Source: Ypsolopha sequella (taxonomy: Eukaryota > Arthropoda > Insecta > Lepidoptera > Ypsolophidae). From it: 64,000 nt of DNA. The stretch's first letter is position 1. Every line of letters starts with the position of its first letter. The position numbers were made by a program, and so were the translations under genes. This document shows, piece after piece, positions 10,720-22,200 of this stretch. The DNA lies in the NCBI GenBank assembly GCA_934047225.1, contig OW203988.1, positions 4,436,229-4,500,228 of the forward strand, in the 5' to 3' direction. Under the pieces are notes generated by a model that saw only the letters and a program-made list of their open reading frames with translations, was not told the DNA's origin and did no database searches.

Positions 10720-11389
10720 TTTAAATCATACTGAACTTTCCCAAAGAAACTGTAATCGAGAAAATGAAAATAACCGGCCAAGAGCAAGTCGCGCACAAAA
10801 CGTTTCGTACCACACAATACGTGTACGGAACCAAACATTATGGTAAATAATTTCACTTGCAGTTATATCAACCAACTTAACTTGACACTTTCGATCTATT
10901 CAACTCTATGTTTCTAACGGGTGTTATTATGTTGGCCATCACAAACCCTAAGTCATTAAATGTTGGTAATGTTCAGATATTTTCAGATATTTATATATCA
11001 AGATTCTACACTATGTTATATTAAACTAGAGAAATATTTTTCATAACTGCCCTCTGCAACTTGCTTTTTTTAGCAGTTTTATTTTATTTGTGGAAACATA
11101 TAAATACATCAGTACATCAGCGGCGCGTTCATAAACTAGGGGTCGCGACACGGGTTCTATTGCCATCTTTGTCGCACGCGTTGAAAATTGTATACGCTAT
11201 CCTGCTGTCAGGGTTGGAACCTGACGAAAGTGTTAATTAATGAACGGGCGACTGAGACAGACACCAGAGACGATGTGAGAACATCAGACGTGTATACCAT
11301 AGATTTAGATATTATTGTAATAATTTATATTTATAGGCTTTATAGGTGTCAGTAGAGATTTTGTTAAAAAAATATATTTTTACTAATGG
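10720..11389. other. No gene recognised
   Basis: Anonymous sequence with a GC-richer patch at 11120-11280. I find no second copy of it in the window and no coding signature. Confidence 0.35.
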
Positions 11390-11393
11390 TTAA

Positions 11394-11812
11394 GGCGATA
11401 TGTAAAAGTTTTAGCGTCCCTGTTACTCCATATGCGAAAAAACCCTCAGTGCGAGAGGGGCGGATTCGTGGAAAAGTAGCAAAAAGTCGGTTTTTTATTA
11501 ATATATAATGTACTAAAGCTGCTATCAAAATTTCGTTTAACCAGGTCCTAGATACCGTTAAAACCCATCTAATAAAATATAATTGCAGTCCATATGTCAT
11601 TCTAAATTGTCAAACCAGGAGAATTGGTGTCGAAAAAGACCTCATTTCAATAAATATTTCCACCGAGCCAAATTTCTCCAATCGCGTTTCTGTTTAAACA
11701 GATCCCTAGAAAAAGAATCCAAAAATAATATACTATTTTATCAAAATTATACATTATTTACTGAAGTAGATATGCACGTTCTTAAAGTGTCGATTTTTTT
11801 TTCCGTAGCGCC
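11394..11812 (+). mobile_element. TTAA-flanked MITE, subfamily 2 (intact copy)
   Basis: This 419-bp element is bounded by TTAA at 11390-11393 and 11813-11816. Its ends are GGCGATATG and TAGCGCC, inverted over GGCG/CGCC. The interior motif CCCTCAGTGCGAGAGG is shared with 40184-40823 and 42840-43263 and with a fragment near 18740-18770. This copy supplies the uninterrupted sequence that locates the nested insertion at 40440. No transposase is encoded. Confidence 0.8.
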
Positions 11813-11816
11813 TTAA

Positions 11817-12289
11817 AGCATAGATTTATTATTCTAAGGGTTAAAGAGAAGAGAGTGGTTAAAGATTGATCATCTTGAAATTAATTAAGTAGGTAAGACT
11901 AAGTTAAATTTTTTGTAGGTAGGTTTTTGACAATATGCAGCACTCCCCGCGAATATCAAAGTCAAAGATGACGTCACAAAATCAACCACCACAAAGCTTT
12001 GCAACTGAATCTGGAACAAGGATATTTGTTCCCTTGCAATATCCTTACTGAAGATGAAACTATTACTGCGCCCGACACTGGTCTCCTTGACAAACTCGTT
12101 TTATGACCCACTTTTACTATGAAAAACTACATTTTTAGTACTAAAACCTTCTAAAAATGATCTAAAGTAATTCATACCATGATTGTTTCTCACGTGGTAG
12201 AGATCTAGAATAAAGATGTATTTATTAATTATTATTTAATTATTATGTATTTATTATTTAATTATTTGTTAATGTTAATTTGTTCATCT
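11817..12289. other. No gene recognised
   Basis: AT-rich sequence ending in ATTATTTAATTATT runs at 12220-12265. No repeat relationship or domain is seen. Confidence 0.35.
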
Positions 12290-12430
12290 TTCTGTTAGCT
12301 ACCAAGGGTTGCCTGGAAGATATTGCTATTAGCAATAAGTGCCGCCCTTGTACAGCATGTTGAATTGTTTCGTTTGTATTTTAAGTAATTTGTGTAAATG
12401 TGCAAAAAGTGTTATATATAAATAAATGAA
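12290..12430 (+). repeat. LINE 3' terminal fragment
   Basis: The segment GGGTTGCCTGGAAGATATTG, then GCAATAAGTGCCGCCC, then AATAAATGAAATT matches the arrangement at 38250-38400. It looks like the 3' UTR and tail of a widespread LINE. No coding part is attached. Confidence 0.55.
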
Positions 12431-12467
12431 ATTATTTTATTTATATATTTTATTCAAAATAAATGGT

Positions 12468-12657
12468 TTACTTGGCCTCCCCAATATTACGCCACTCTTG
12501 GCGGTCCTCAGTCATCCTCATCCAGCCGCCACCCGCAACGTCCTTCAGATCGTCAGTCCAGCGGGCACGAGGACGGCCTACGCTACGCTTTGCTGTACGT
12601 GGTCTCCATTCCAATGCCTTACGGCCCCAACGGTCATCACGGCGGCGACAAATATGG
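12468..12657 (-). pseudogene. RTE-clade LINE ORF C-terminus
   Basis: The minus-strand frame reads HICRRRDDRWGRKALEWRPR, then RSVGRPRARWTDDL and WMRMTEDRQEWRNIGEAK followed by TAA at 12468. The motif order WG..VLEWRPR, GRP..RW.DD, W...A.DR..W...GEA is the usual C-terminal tail of RTE-type reverse transcriptases in insects. The remainder of the element, including endonuclease and RT, is missing, so this is a 5'-truncated copy. Reading frames on the plus strand here are antisense artefacts. It abuts the 3' end of a different LINE at 12430. Confidence 0.75.
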
Positions 12658-12958
12658 CAAACACTATTTGTGTATAAATATAATAAAGGAATATCCCGAC
12701 TGACTGATCAATTACCACTTGGACCAAACTGCTGGTCTTAGGAACATGAAATTGGCGCAAGAATAACTAATGGTACTATGTAACGTCGGTAGACATTCGT
12801 TAGGAAGGGATTTTAGGAAATTGCCATATTTATGCCTATTAATTTTAAATTGTAATTTATTACTTCGAATTTTGTGGACAATTGACAACCATATTGTTAT
12901 CCAAAAATAGTTACATGAATGGTCTGAGGTGTAATTTGCTACCGTAACGTAAGAAAAC

Positions 12959-13650
12959 AAAAAACCGCTCAAGTGCGAATCAGACTCGCGTACCTAGGGT
13001 TCCATATAGCGGAGGAAAAGTTTAATTTTGTTATTTTGTTTTCGTGAATTTCTCAACTGCTCTATTTTTCCTGTAATTTTTACGTGGGCACATACTACCA
13101 TTTTCGGTCCACCAGTTTTGGAGATATTTTTTTTTGGTCGTTTTTCGAGGATTTCTCGAAATAGATGCAAGTAAATATATTTTTCAATTAGCTCTTTAAT
13201 TCCTACAATATAATACCCATTTTGTATTTATTTATTTTTTTACTTGTATATTTCTCGTTTGTGTACAACTTTTTTTAAATCGCTATAGTTTCCCTGTAAT
13301 TGGCCAGTTATATATAATATATAATAAAGTTATAGGCCTATAATCTGCATTTTTTTTATATTTTTTGGTTTACCCGTTTCAGAGATAAGGGGGAGGACAT
13401 ATATTTTTTTGTGGGTTTTTGAAAGATTTCTCGAAATCAGTGACAGTAAATATAGTTCAAGTATATATTTTCACAATCCATATTGTATTTGATACCCATA
13501 TTGTATTTAAAGGTTTTTTTTTATTGCTTTTGTACTGGAAATATTTTAAACAATTTCAAATTTTTTAAATTTTATACTAATGCTATGTTTGTGACAAATT
13601 TCAAGTCTTATCTTTAACGGTGGCGCGCTACCGACTGCGCTACTTTTTTC
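12959..13650 (+). repeat. CCGGCCAAGTGCGAG-family repeat, long form
   Basis: The copy starts AAAACCGCTCAAGTGCGAA and carries GACTCGCGTACCTAGGGTTC. Internally it has repeated blocks with TTTCTCGAAAT and GAGATAAGGGGGAGGAC at about 13100-13160 and 13370-13440. Related copies are at 4635 (-), 19229, 36813 and, in short form, 39640. The 3' end grades into a tRNA-like fragment, GGCGCGCTACCGACTGCGC, at 13622-13641. Confidence 0.7.
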
Positions 13651-13814
13651 AAAAATATTGATGTTTTTAATTTAATTTCTGATTGATTTTTAGTTTTCTT
13701 TTAAAATAATTTGTCTCAGCTAAAAGTTGTATTTTGGTCGTTTCATTATTTTTAAATATTTTGTAACAGATACTTACGGAGAATCGACCCTTAAACAGTC
13801 AAAACCTTCACAGT

Positions 13815-14043
13815 AAATTTAATCCTAGTGTCTAGCTCAAAGCTGGCCAATAAATTTAATCCTAGTGTCTAGCTCAAAGCTGGCCAATAAATTTAATCCT
13901 AGTGTCTAGCTCAAAGCTGGCCAATAAATTTAATCCTAGTGTCTAGCTCAAAGCTGGCCAATAAATTTAATCCTAGTGTCTAGCTCAAAGCTGGCCAATA
14001 AATTTAATCCTAGTGTCTAGCTCAAAGCTGGCCAATAAATTTT
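13815..14043. repeat. 37-bp tandem array, six units
   Basis: Six consecutive units start at 13815, 13852, 13889, 13926, 13963 and 14000. A seventh breaks off after 14043. By eye the six units are identical. Each contains CCTAGTGTCTAGCTC and AAGCTGGCC. Identity between units points to recent amplification. Confidence 0.95.
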
Positions 14044-14587
14044 TCAGGTGAGCAAAATTTCTTAGACTGTGGCGGCGCCGGGCCACCACTACTATCATAT
14101 TCACAAAAAAGACAAAATATGCTTTGTAAATGAAATGAAATGACATTTTTCTTTATTTAATTTGAGCTGTGAAGTGGTTTTCCTGATAGTAATTTGTCGG
14201 CTAGCCGGCCGGCTTAAGTGCTGGCGGGCAAATTCAAATGCCTTGACGGGCCACTAAGTGGCCCCCGTGCCTAGGTTTGGCTAGCCTTGGTCTAGCTAGT
14301 CTTTATTTCTAGGGAATTTCACCGGGATGACGTCACCCAATAAAAGTATTTTTTAAAAGCGTGTGGTCCGCTGATGGTATTTTTATGCTGATTATCATTT
14401 AATTATAGACAGAATCAGTTTAATTTGTACATACGTCGTACGTTTCCAAATGACACCAAAAAGTATTTGTTTTTCTCACTTTTAACCTCAAATGAAGTAT
14501 AAAGCTTTTGAAATATCTATTGTCTAAAACTTTAATAAATATATAATATGCCTCTATTAGCTTTTTATTTGCAATTACACATACATA
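14044..14587. other. Repeat-array flank, no gene seen
   Basis: A GC-rich patch with the palindrome GGGCCACTAAGTGGCCC lies at about 14249-14265 and recalls hAT-like termini. The remaining sequence is AT-rich without recognisable coding. Confidence 0.35.
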
Positions 14588-14844
14588 TATAAGTTTAAAT
14601 ATAATTAATAAATAAAAGAAAATTTTGAAATGAAATATATTTCGGCCCTAAGTACGCCGTCATCAGTCAAGTATATATATATATATTTATTTAAAAGAAA
14701 ATTTTGAACTTGAAATATATTTCGGCCCTTAGTAGGCCGTTATCAATCAAGTATATATATATATATACTTGACTGATAACGGCCTACTATATATTTCAAG
14801 TTCCAAATTTTCTTTTATTTATTAATTATATTTAAACTTATATA
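14588..14844. mobile_element. Penelope-like terminal-repeat cluster with inverted arm
   Basis: Two direct copies of a unit with GAAATATATTTCGGCCCT (plus strand) and GCCGTCATCAGTCAAG lie at about 14630-14680 and 14711-14755. An inverted partial copy lies at 14765-14800. Outer arms, TATATAAGTTTAAATATAAT and its inverse at 14588 and 14844, enclose the cluster. On the minus strand the first unit contains CTGATGA, a short stem and GAAA, the core order of a hammerhead ribozyme. Such motifs are known in Penelope-like retroelements. No coding region is attached. Confidence 0.5.
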
Positions 14845-15649
14845 TTGTACAAAACCAAAGATTTCAAAAGTTTAGATGGGCCCTCTGACACCTAAAATCT
14901 TTTGCATTGTTTTTGAATGCGTGCGTTAACATAATGCCGACGCGCGCACACTTATGAGTGCGCAATCTGTCTACCCACGGTCAGCAAACTGATCAGGTCC
15001 TCTATAATGGCCGGTTTGGATGAATCATATTATGATTCTGTTGTAATGACGTCTCTTTTGCACGCGTGAATAAACTCTGTCTCTATCCTACTTTCAAATC
15101 ATTTCATGATTCACTCAAGTTGGCCTTTTTAGGTCCCACGACTACTAAAGTTGTTAAAATGATTAATTTTAAGTGCACTTAAGGCGTCCAACTAGTAATA
15201 GTCCACAGTAATGTGTTTAGATGAGCACTGATTCCAAACGTGTGAGCGTCACCCATTTAAAGTTGGAAACATTTTGGTGCTGTCATAAAACGGTAAGGGC
15301 TTATCTTTACTTTTGAAATCTTTGTATAAAACTTGATGTTGACAAGGCTAAAACTATTTAATGTAATAGGGAATCTTTATTAACTATTTAATGTAATAGG
15401 GAGTAATATAATTACATATGCAATACAAGCTTTTGCTGGTGGCTTCGCCTGCGCTGATTTCCTTCGTATTTTACCCGGTTGGTTGTTTTGTACCTATTTT
15501 ATTTTTTTAGCTGGACCGCGTTTCCGGACGAAATAATTTCTGGATCTTTTCTTCGATATTTTTAGGATAAGGATCCATTCAGCCGTTTACAGAATCACGC
15601 TTCAGATCGATCCCACAGTAAAGTATTAAAAGTAGCACATGTCACTGTA
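14845..15649. other. No gene recognised
   Basis: A mixed sequence with a short direct repeat, AACTATTTAATGTAATAGGG, at about 15353-15403. No domain or element boundary is recognised. Confidence 0.35.
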
Positions 15650-16025
15650 CAGCCCATCTTCTTTTTAGAACTCCAGTTCGGAAAGCGAAAAAGTGGAGGC
15701 CAGTACCTAAGGTACAAGGATGTTCTGAAAAGACACTTAAAAAGATGCAACATTGAGCCGTCGCAGTGGGAGGATAAGGCCTCAACGCGCAGAGTGGCGG
15801 AACCTTGTTCAAAGGAAAGTTTATGACTTTGAGCAAGAACGAAGGTCCAATTTAGACCGAAAAAGGGACGAACTTAAGTCTCGGCCACCTGCGAACATCT
15901 CTTACAACTACATGAATGGTGTGCTGACGTGCGCCCTATGTGGGCGTACATTTAATGCAAAAATTGGTTACGCGAGTCACTTGAGAGCACATCAGAGAGC
16001 TGGACAGCTTAGCTCTCAAACTTGA
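15650..16025 (+). pseudogene. LINE ORF2 C-terminal fragment ending in a C2H2 zinc finger
   Basis: The frame entering at 15650 reads [20 protein letters not shown], then [20 protein letters not shown] frameshift near 15780 moves it to the frame reading [17 protein letters not shown] and so on to a stop at 16023-16025. The pattern GKR..GGQ..RYKD.LK..L..C.I....WE..A..R..WR is known from LINE proteins. At the end, C-A-L-C, a [14 protein letters not shown] stretch and H-x3-H form one C2H2 finger, as in several such LINEs. The ATG-initiated 90-residue frame at 15753 is therefore a secondary start inside a broken ORF and not a host finger protein. The RT core is missing. Confidence 0.65.
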
Positions 16026-16029
16026 CAAG

Positions 16030-16320
16030 AGTTAAAGAAGCTGTCGCTGTAGCTGAGAACGGCTGTGAGGTTATGATATATATAAACTATCTCTATGCAA
16101 AAATTCACATCGATTCGTTGCTCCGTTGCTGCGTAAAAGAAGGACAAACCAACAAACACACTTTGGGTATGGATAAAAGCAACCCTTGTCATTGTCAGAT
16201 ATGTCCAGAAGCAATTACCTTTTTACTAACAAGCAATACTCGCAAGAAATAGTATTATATATTATATACAACGTGACTTTTGTTTGTATAGCTAAATTCA
16301 TACTGTAGACTCGGTACGTG
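16030..16320. other. 3' flank of LINE fragment, no gene seen
   Basis: The small frame at 16022-16252 has no recognisable domain and probably belongs to the 3' UTR of the LINE fragment. A diverged half of the fold-back family at 55108 begins near 16265 with ACAACGTGACTTTTG. Confidence 0.35.
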
Positions 16321-16324
16321 GTCA

Positions 16325-16500
16325 GGACCAACCTTATAGTATATATACAAGGTGACTTTTTGATCATCGTCCAAATTCACACTGGAGGCTTGATAAGTGA
16401 TCAGTATCTTGGATCAGTAACAATTTTTATGAAATTCATAAAATGAAATTTCGGCTTCCCATATAAATTCAGTTCCAGTCCCGAGTGAATCAAATGCTTT
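16325..16500 (+). repeat. Half copy of a TA-type fold-back family
   Basis: TATATACAAGGTGACTTTTT and the following CATCGTCCAAATTCA and AAGTGATCAG match the arm of the fold-back at 55108-55356. The opposite arm is not found, so this is a deletion derivative. Confidence 0.6.
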
Positions 16501-17124
16501 GATTTGATTTGGTTTTGTAAATGTATGCCGTTAGCTATCAGAGATTTCTAATCATGTAATCAAGTATTCGGAGGGCCTACAGTAAGGGAACCTCTGGTCA
16601 AGAAGTTGAAGATGTTTTGTCTATCGCAGAGAGTAAAATGCGTTGCAGGTGGCAGAGCGGTTATCTTTTATGTTGCTTCTTTAATGAGACAGATATATTG
16701 TGTCATCCGAAGTTCATAAAAGTTTTAGTGTGAATTAGTTTTGTTGTTCAGAGACAGAAGTTGCTTGTGAGAGCACCGGTAGGTGTGACACGTGCAGGAC
16801 GGCAATTCTGGCATATGCGACAATTTGCAAGGGCTGACGGCGAGGGATTTTAACAACCCCTTTGTACAGAAACGTATCAAGACTTTCAAAATGAACCCCT
16901 TTTGCCTGGATTCATAACATTTTTTACATGTCATTTATGGAGTTTTACTTAGTAGATTTATCATCACTCAGCATTTATTACGCGATGAGCAAAGTCACAT
17001 GAAACATAAAGCGCGTGAAAAATTTTGCGAGAATAGCCGCTCAGGGCTCACCGTATACACAAGCGACTGAGTTGCGACTTGGAGTTCGTACTGTGTGTGG
17101 GTGATAACGGATTTGTATACCGAT
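16501..17124. other. No gene recognised
   Basis: A single 69-codon frame on the minus strand (16725-16934) has no recognisable domain. No repeat copy was recognised. Confidence 0.3.
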
Positions 17125-17128
17125 TTAA

Positions 17129-17589
17129 GGCGATTACCATCGCCAAATTAGCAGCTCGATATTTGTCACTACAAATATCAACGGAAACGACATTGAAATA
17201 ACGTTCATATCAGCGCGCAATGCATAATGGCTGTTACGACGCTCGCTGCGTCCTTGAGAGGGCGAAATAGGAGAAAATTATACTTTTCACTTGGACGTGA
17301 TTACTCGATTGAATAATCTTATGTTATGTTCATGTCTATAAAGTTTATCCATTTATCAAAGCATAGATGAATTCAATCGGCCAAGCAACTCAGGAGCAGT
17401 AGGGAATTTGAGGTCAAAAAACACCATTCAGTAAAAAAAAAATTCATGTAGAAGTTTTGGTGAAAAAGAAAACTGTTGCATATGTTGTCTAAGAGTTGAT
17501 TATTCATAATACATTTTTTCATTATTTTTGGTTTGGCCATAAACGAGGAGTAGGCTTTAGAAAGTATCCATTTGGCAATAGTAAGGGCC
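17129..17589 (+). mobile_element. TTAA-flanked MITE, subfamily 3 (copy 1)
   Basis: This 461-bp element is bounded by TTAA at 17125-17128 and 17590-17593. The terminal inverted repeats are GGCGATTACCATCGCCAAAT and ATTTGGCAATAGTAAGGGCC. Interior matches to 26655-27094 are extensive (for example ACGGAAACGACATTGAAATA), and a diverged inverse copy lies at about 47975-48228. The 76-codon minus-strand frame within it is incidental. Confidence 0.8.
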
Positions 17590-17599
17590 TTAAGACGAG

Positions 17600-18169
17600 G
17601 CATTCCTTAGGCGCACAGCGGCTTTGCAATTATAACCCATAGACTAACTTTTATAAAGTTGAAAATCGCGTGCGCCAAAATGCGCGCGAAACGATTCAGA
17701 ACGAGTCTAATTTTAAGATTAAAATTAAAATGGCGATCCAGCGGGGTGATGCTGCCAGCCCCTTGGGCACCCGACGGCAACGGTTTAGAGAATATTGTTT
17801 TATTTAGTATAATGTTTTATTTAGTATAATATTTTAATTAGTATAAGGTTTTAGGGCTTTTTCTTTTATTTTTTTTTCTTAGGATTATTTAGTTTTAAAG
17901 TAGTAAAAAATTTCTGTATCTGTTAATAAATGTAAAGTATTAAGTCGACTTAAATAACAATATTGCATTTAAGTCATTTTCCAACTTACATTGGTTAATA
18001 AACAAGATTTTCGTATTGGTCGTAAAATATGAGACACAAAGATCAAATGGATTAAACACAAAACCAAAAAAACACTCAAAAAGAGACTATTTTGAAAAAT
18101 AAAATCTATCGGGCGAAAGTTTTCCAATTCCCATAGCTTAATTTTTAAAAGATTTTTTTTAATTTTTTT
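17600..18169. other. No gene recognised
   Basis: AT-rich sequence with repeated TTTTATTTAGTATAAT-like steps at 17795-17850. No coding or element boundary is recognised. Confidence 0.35.
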
Positions 18170-18420
18170 TTCTGAAATTTTACATCATTTTAGGAAATAG
18201 TTTTCATTATTTTGGTATATAAATAAACATTATCTTCTTACGACTTTTTTTAAATTGTCCTATGACCTTGTCACTTGAGAACTTTAGATATTATACCGAT
18301 TGTGAGGTGTGATTGCTTTTAAAAAAAAGTGGTCTGTCTCTGTCTGTCTACTCATCTGTCATCTAGCTGTCAAACTAGTCTGAAGCAAATTATTATAAAT
18401 TTATCTTGATAGCAAAGAAC
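18170..18420 (+). repeat. Dispersed repeat K (copy 1)
   Basis: It shares AAGTGGTCTGTCTC, CTACTCATCTGTCATC and TTATAAATTTATCTTGA with 24915-25165 in the same order and spacing. The family is unclassified. Confidence 0.65.
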
Positions 18421-18539
18421 GCATTTATAAATAGCATATATTTCATGAAATACACGGAAAATTTTAATAAATGTCTGGTATATGCATTTTAACTATATAA
18501 TCTAGGATTTTGAAATTGGAAAACGTGTTTGGATAAACT

Positions 18540-18790
18540 TTCCTCGATAGAAATAATTGTTGAAATGAGGTCTTCAAACACACTTTTTCTCCTCGTTTGA
18601 CGAATAGGAACCATATACAGAACTCAAACATATTTTATTAGGTGTATTTTAACAATATCTAAAGATTTGATATTTGAAATTTTGCTAGCTATTTTAGTTT
18701 TTTTAATAAAAATTATAAAACTAACATTTTTTGCTTTCGCCCTGAATCCGCCCCTCTCGCACTGAGCGTGTTTTCGCTTGTAGTGACAGT
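18540..18790 (-). repeat. Degenerate fragment of TTAA MITE subfamily 2
   Basis: Blocks TTGAAATGAGGTCTTC, TTTTATTAGGTGTATTTTAA and CGCCCCTCTCGCACTGAG match, in order, the orientation of the copy at 40184. The TTAA ends are no longer recognisable. Confidence 0.6.
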
Positions 18791-19228
18791 GACAAAAATA
18801 AAATTCGCATAGCCTCTTAATAATATAGGAAACTGCTTGTCTGTTCTTCAAGAATATGCATAAAACAAAAGACTCATTTCAACTCATTTCAATCTAAACG
18901 AGTAATATTCTACATTTCCCGCATCCTGCACAACGCGTCCGTGTGTAAGCAGAGTTATTTGATTACGTCAGAATGGCCTATTTTCCGGAACATGGCGAAT
19001 TTTTACTGTAATGTAATTTATCTCAGGGTGCTTCTGTCACGACACGATAGGTACACGGCACATGTATGGGAGGCCTTTATACAGGGTGCAGTCTAAGTTA
19101 TACACGGAAAGAGATGTTACAAACACTGATTTTGTTTATATTTTTGTAACATTTTATTGTGATGCTGAGATACTTAGCTCACCTTACAGCATTGCAGGTT
19201 TTTTTAATTTAACCTAAGAATAGGTATA
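18791..19228. other. No gene recognised
   Basis: Anonymous sequence without repeat or coding signature that I can identify. Confidence 0.3.
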
Positions 19229-19960
19229 AAAAAACCGGTCAAGTGCGAGTCAGACTCGCGTACCTAGGTTTCCGTATTGTGGATGATCAATTTAATTTTG
19301 TAATTTTTTTCGTTAATTTCTCAACCGCTTTATTTTTCCTGTAATTTTTACGTAAACATATATTACCATGATTTTTTGAGATAAGGGGGGGGACATCTTT
19401 TTATTTTTTTTCAAGGATTTCTCGAAATAGATGCAATAAAATATGGCTAAACTATATACGAGTATTTTTACATTAAGATTTTTAATACCTACAATTTGAT
19501 ACCCATTTTGTATTTTATGAAATATATTTTTTATTTATTTTACTTTTTTTTATATTTCTCATCTGTATATTTCAATTTTTTAACATTTTCCTGTAATTAG
19601 CCAGTTATGATCTGTAATCGAATTTTTTTTCATATTTTTCAGTCTACCAGTTTCGGAGATAAGGGGAGGAGGACATACATATTTTTGTTTTTTTTTTTAA
19701 AGATTTCAAGAAACCAGTGCCATATAGTCAAAGTATATATTTTTACAATCAACTTTTTAATATCTACAATTTGATACCCATATTGTATTTTTAGGATAAT
19801 ATTTTTTATTTTTCTCACTTTTGTTTTGGAAATATTTTGAACAATTTAAAATGTTTAATTTTTTTAACGGTGCCTAAGTTATGAGGCTGTAACATACGGA
19901 CGGACAACGGAGTCTCACCGTAAATGTTCCTTTTGTGCCTTTGAGGTACTACGGAATCCT
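19229..19960 (+). repeat. CCGGCCAAGTGCGAG-family repeat, near full length
   Basis: The copy starts AAAAAACCGGTCAAGTGCGA and ends near GGACGGACAACGGAGTCTCA with ACTACGGAATCCTAAAAAA. Internal blocks GAGATAAGGGGGGGGAC and GAGATAAGGGGAGGAGGAC are repeated. This is the most complete copy in the window. No ORF is present. Confidence 0.75.
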
Positions 19961-20998
19961 AAAAAATGAAAAAAAAAGCTGTAAAGTGTAAGTCGTAAAG
20001 ATTACGACTACAAGATTACACCTTCTAGAGCAATTCGAGATCTAACAATATTTCGTACGGCATGCCGTTTGTAATTTATAGTAAGCATATATGTTTTATT
20101 ATACGTACGATAGAGAAAAAACTATATTTTAGGTTAACACAATATCACACACACATTCTTAGCAAGCTCCAAATGCGTGACCATGGAGTGTAACAAAAAT
20201 TGGTACATGCTCTAAGAACAAAAACAAACAAAAATTTTGGTTTCAATTCACATTTGCTATGCCCCACCGTAGAAGATAGACGCAATGAAGCTACGCTGTA
20301 GCAGTCCACCTGCTACGTTGCTTTCGCAAGAAAATAAGCTTTCTTCTACCATAAAAGATTTCAGACCTTTTATAGTACGTGTGATTCCCTAATTTCCGTG
20401 AATTCCGCTAACTAATCAGTGTTTTTGCATAGACTTGACTAGGTGCATCTTATCCTGCTTAAACTGGTTTCTTTCGAGCAAGCCAAGTGTTATTTCGAGC
20501 AAGCTAAGTTATAATTCGCCTCTTTATGGTGAAATGGAAAGAAATATATGAAATGAAATATATTCATTTATGTAATATATTTATATTAGATACACTTATT
20601 ATCGGTCGACTTACTTCCTCTGTGAGCCAGGCAATAGTTAGTTTAGTAAGTTATTTTATATACTTTGTACCATACCCTAAGCTACTTTATGATACACCCG
20701 GTTCTCGTTTTTTCCCTCCAAAATACTCGTAAAAGGATGAGTTCACCGACGCAGAACCACTTTGGGTTTTAATAACCTCTGACATTCATCCTCATCAGAG
20801 AAGCCGACTTCAATTTTACAGAAATCCGCCGGGAATTTGCTACAGATATCTGCTATTTATGTATGTAAAAGTTAAAGATACTTGTTAAGTTTATATAATA
20901 TAAAATGGCATTATATTATTTCGTGTATTATATATTAAATTATTTCGTATATTAAATATTATTGAATTAAATATTAAAGAAAACTTATTTGTTTTTTA
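19961..20998. other. No gene recognised
   Basis: Contains a tandem-like TTATTTCGTGTATTATATATT stretch at about 20915-20965. The frame at 20526-20732 has no recognisable domain. Confidence 0.3.
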
Positions 20999-21366
20999 TT
21001 TAGTTTAAACTATATATTTCTATAAAAACACATTATTATAATAATCATTCCCATGGAGGAGTCGTACATTTGATCGCTTGGTGCCCATTACGGTCCGGGT
21101 CTTAACAGACAAAGATAAATAATCATCTACCCATCTCCACACATCTATTTAAAAACCTACCTACTTAATACATTACATTTATACATTTTTTTTTCTTTTG
21201 CCTTTCATTTCATTTGTCTGTCAATCATCCACTCCATTTTATGACATTTTAACATATTATATTAATTTTAACTAATTCCACTGACGCCGACTTTACAAGT
21301 CGAAATATATCTAGAAATGATTATTATAATAATGTGTTTTTATAGAAATATATAGTTTAAACTAAA
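20999..21366. mobile_element. Inverted-repeat element with perfect 51-bp arms
   Basis: The arms at 20999-21049 and 21316-21366 are exact reverse complements (TTTAGTTTAAACTATATATT and onward), separated by 266 bases. Looser pairing of A/T runs continues outside. The true ends may lie further out. No coding capacity is seen. Confidence 0.7.
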
Positions 21367-22200
21367 TATTATTGAAATTATATTAAATATTATTTCGTCC
21401 ATTTGGATGGTCAGCATCAGTAAAAGTTATCTATTATATAAAATCGAAAAGCTATAAAGGGACAAAATTCACGGGAAAGAGTGAGTTGACGCTCTACACA
21501 CCTTTGTGTGCGCATGCTGCACATACGAAAGCCAACATTCCGGAAAAAATTATGCGATTCGATTCCTTGGATTGTGACAATGATGAACGGTATAAACAAT
21601 ATGGGTTTGGATCTCCTTATTCTGAGGTTTGGATATGAGGGGTTTTCAAAGTCAAATTAAAAAAGAAAAAGTAGTACCGAAAGACTCGATAGATGGTGCA
21701 GCTTGTACTAAAAGTGTCAATAAATGTGTTTCTGGCAACACTAGATTCATCTATTATTGCTAAGATCTATTGTTCTTTCCATAGTGAATTCTTAGGGAAA
21801 CTGTGTATTCCTATATTTTTACAATTAGCCACAACGCATGGGCTGACCGTGTTGAAAGTTGAATGAAACACCAAGTAGAAAACGACACCATATATACACA
21901 ACAAAATAAGAATATTTTTGTGAAGGGTGTTGTTGGATTTGACACTAGATTTGAATTTTTTTAGCCCCCAAAATATTGCTGCCCATAGATTAAAAAATAA
22001 TTTTTGATTTTTGACACTTGAAAGTAGGGTAACACCATCTATGTTTACATCTGAAAGCTTGATCAAGGTCAGTCTGGAAAACCGCTCTGAACCTCAAATT
22101 ATTTTTCCAAATTAATTTTATAATAATTAATTAATTCCAGAGATTATTTCCTACATCCAACGTCACTCACAAACATCTCCTCTGTATGATTCAAGTGTTT
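21367..22200. other. No gene recognised
   Basis: The minus-strand frame at 21767-22066 (99 codons) has no domain I can name. It overlaps no known repeat in the window. I regard it as unsupported. Confidence 0.3.

Noticed and set aside
12426..12760. Several overlapping frames on both strands
   Set aside because: The real coding signal is the RTE C-terminus on the minus strand in another frame; these are shadows.
13815..14043. CRISPR-like array
   Set aside because: The units are contiguous with no unique spacers, and the sequence is eukaryotic; it is a simple tandem repeat.
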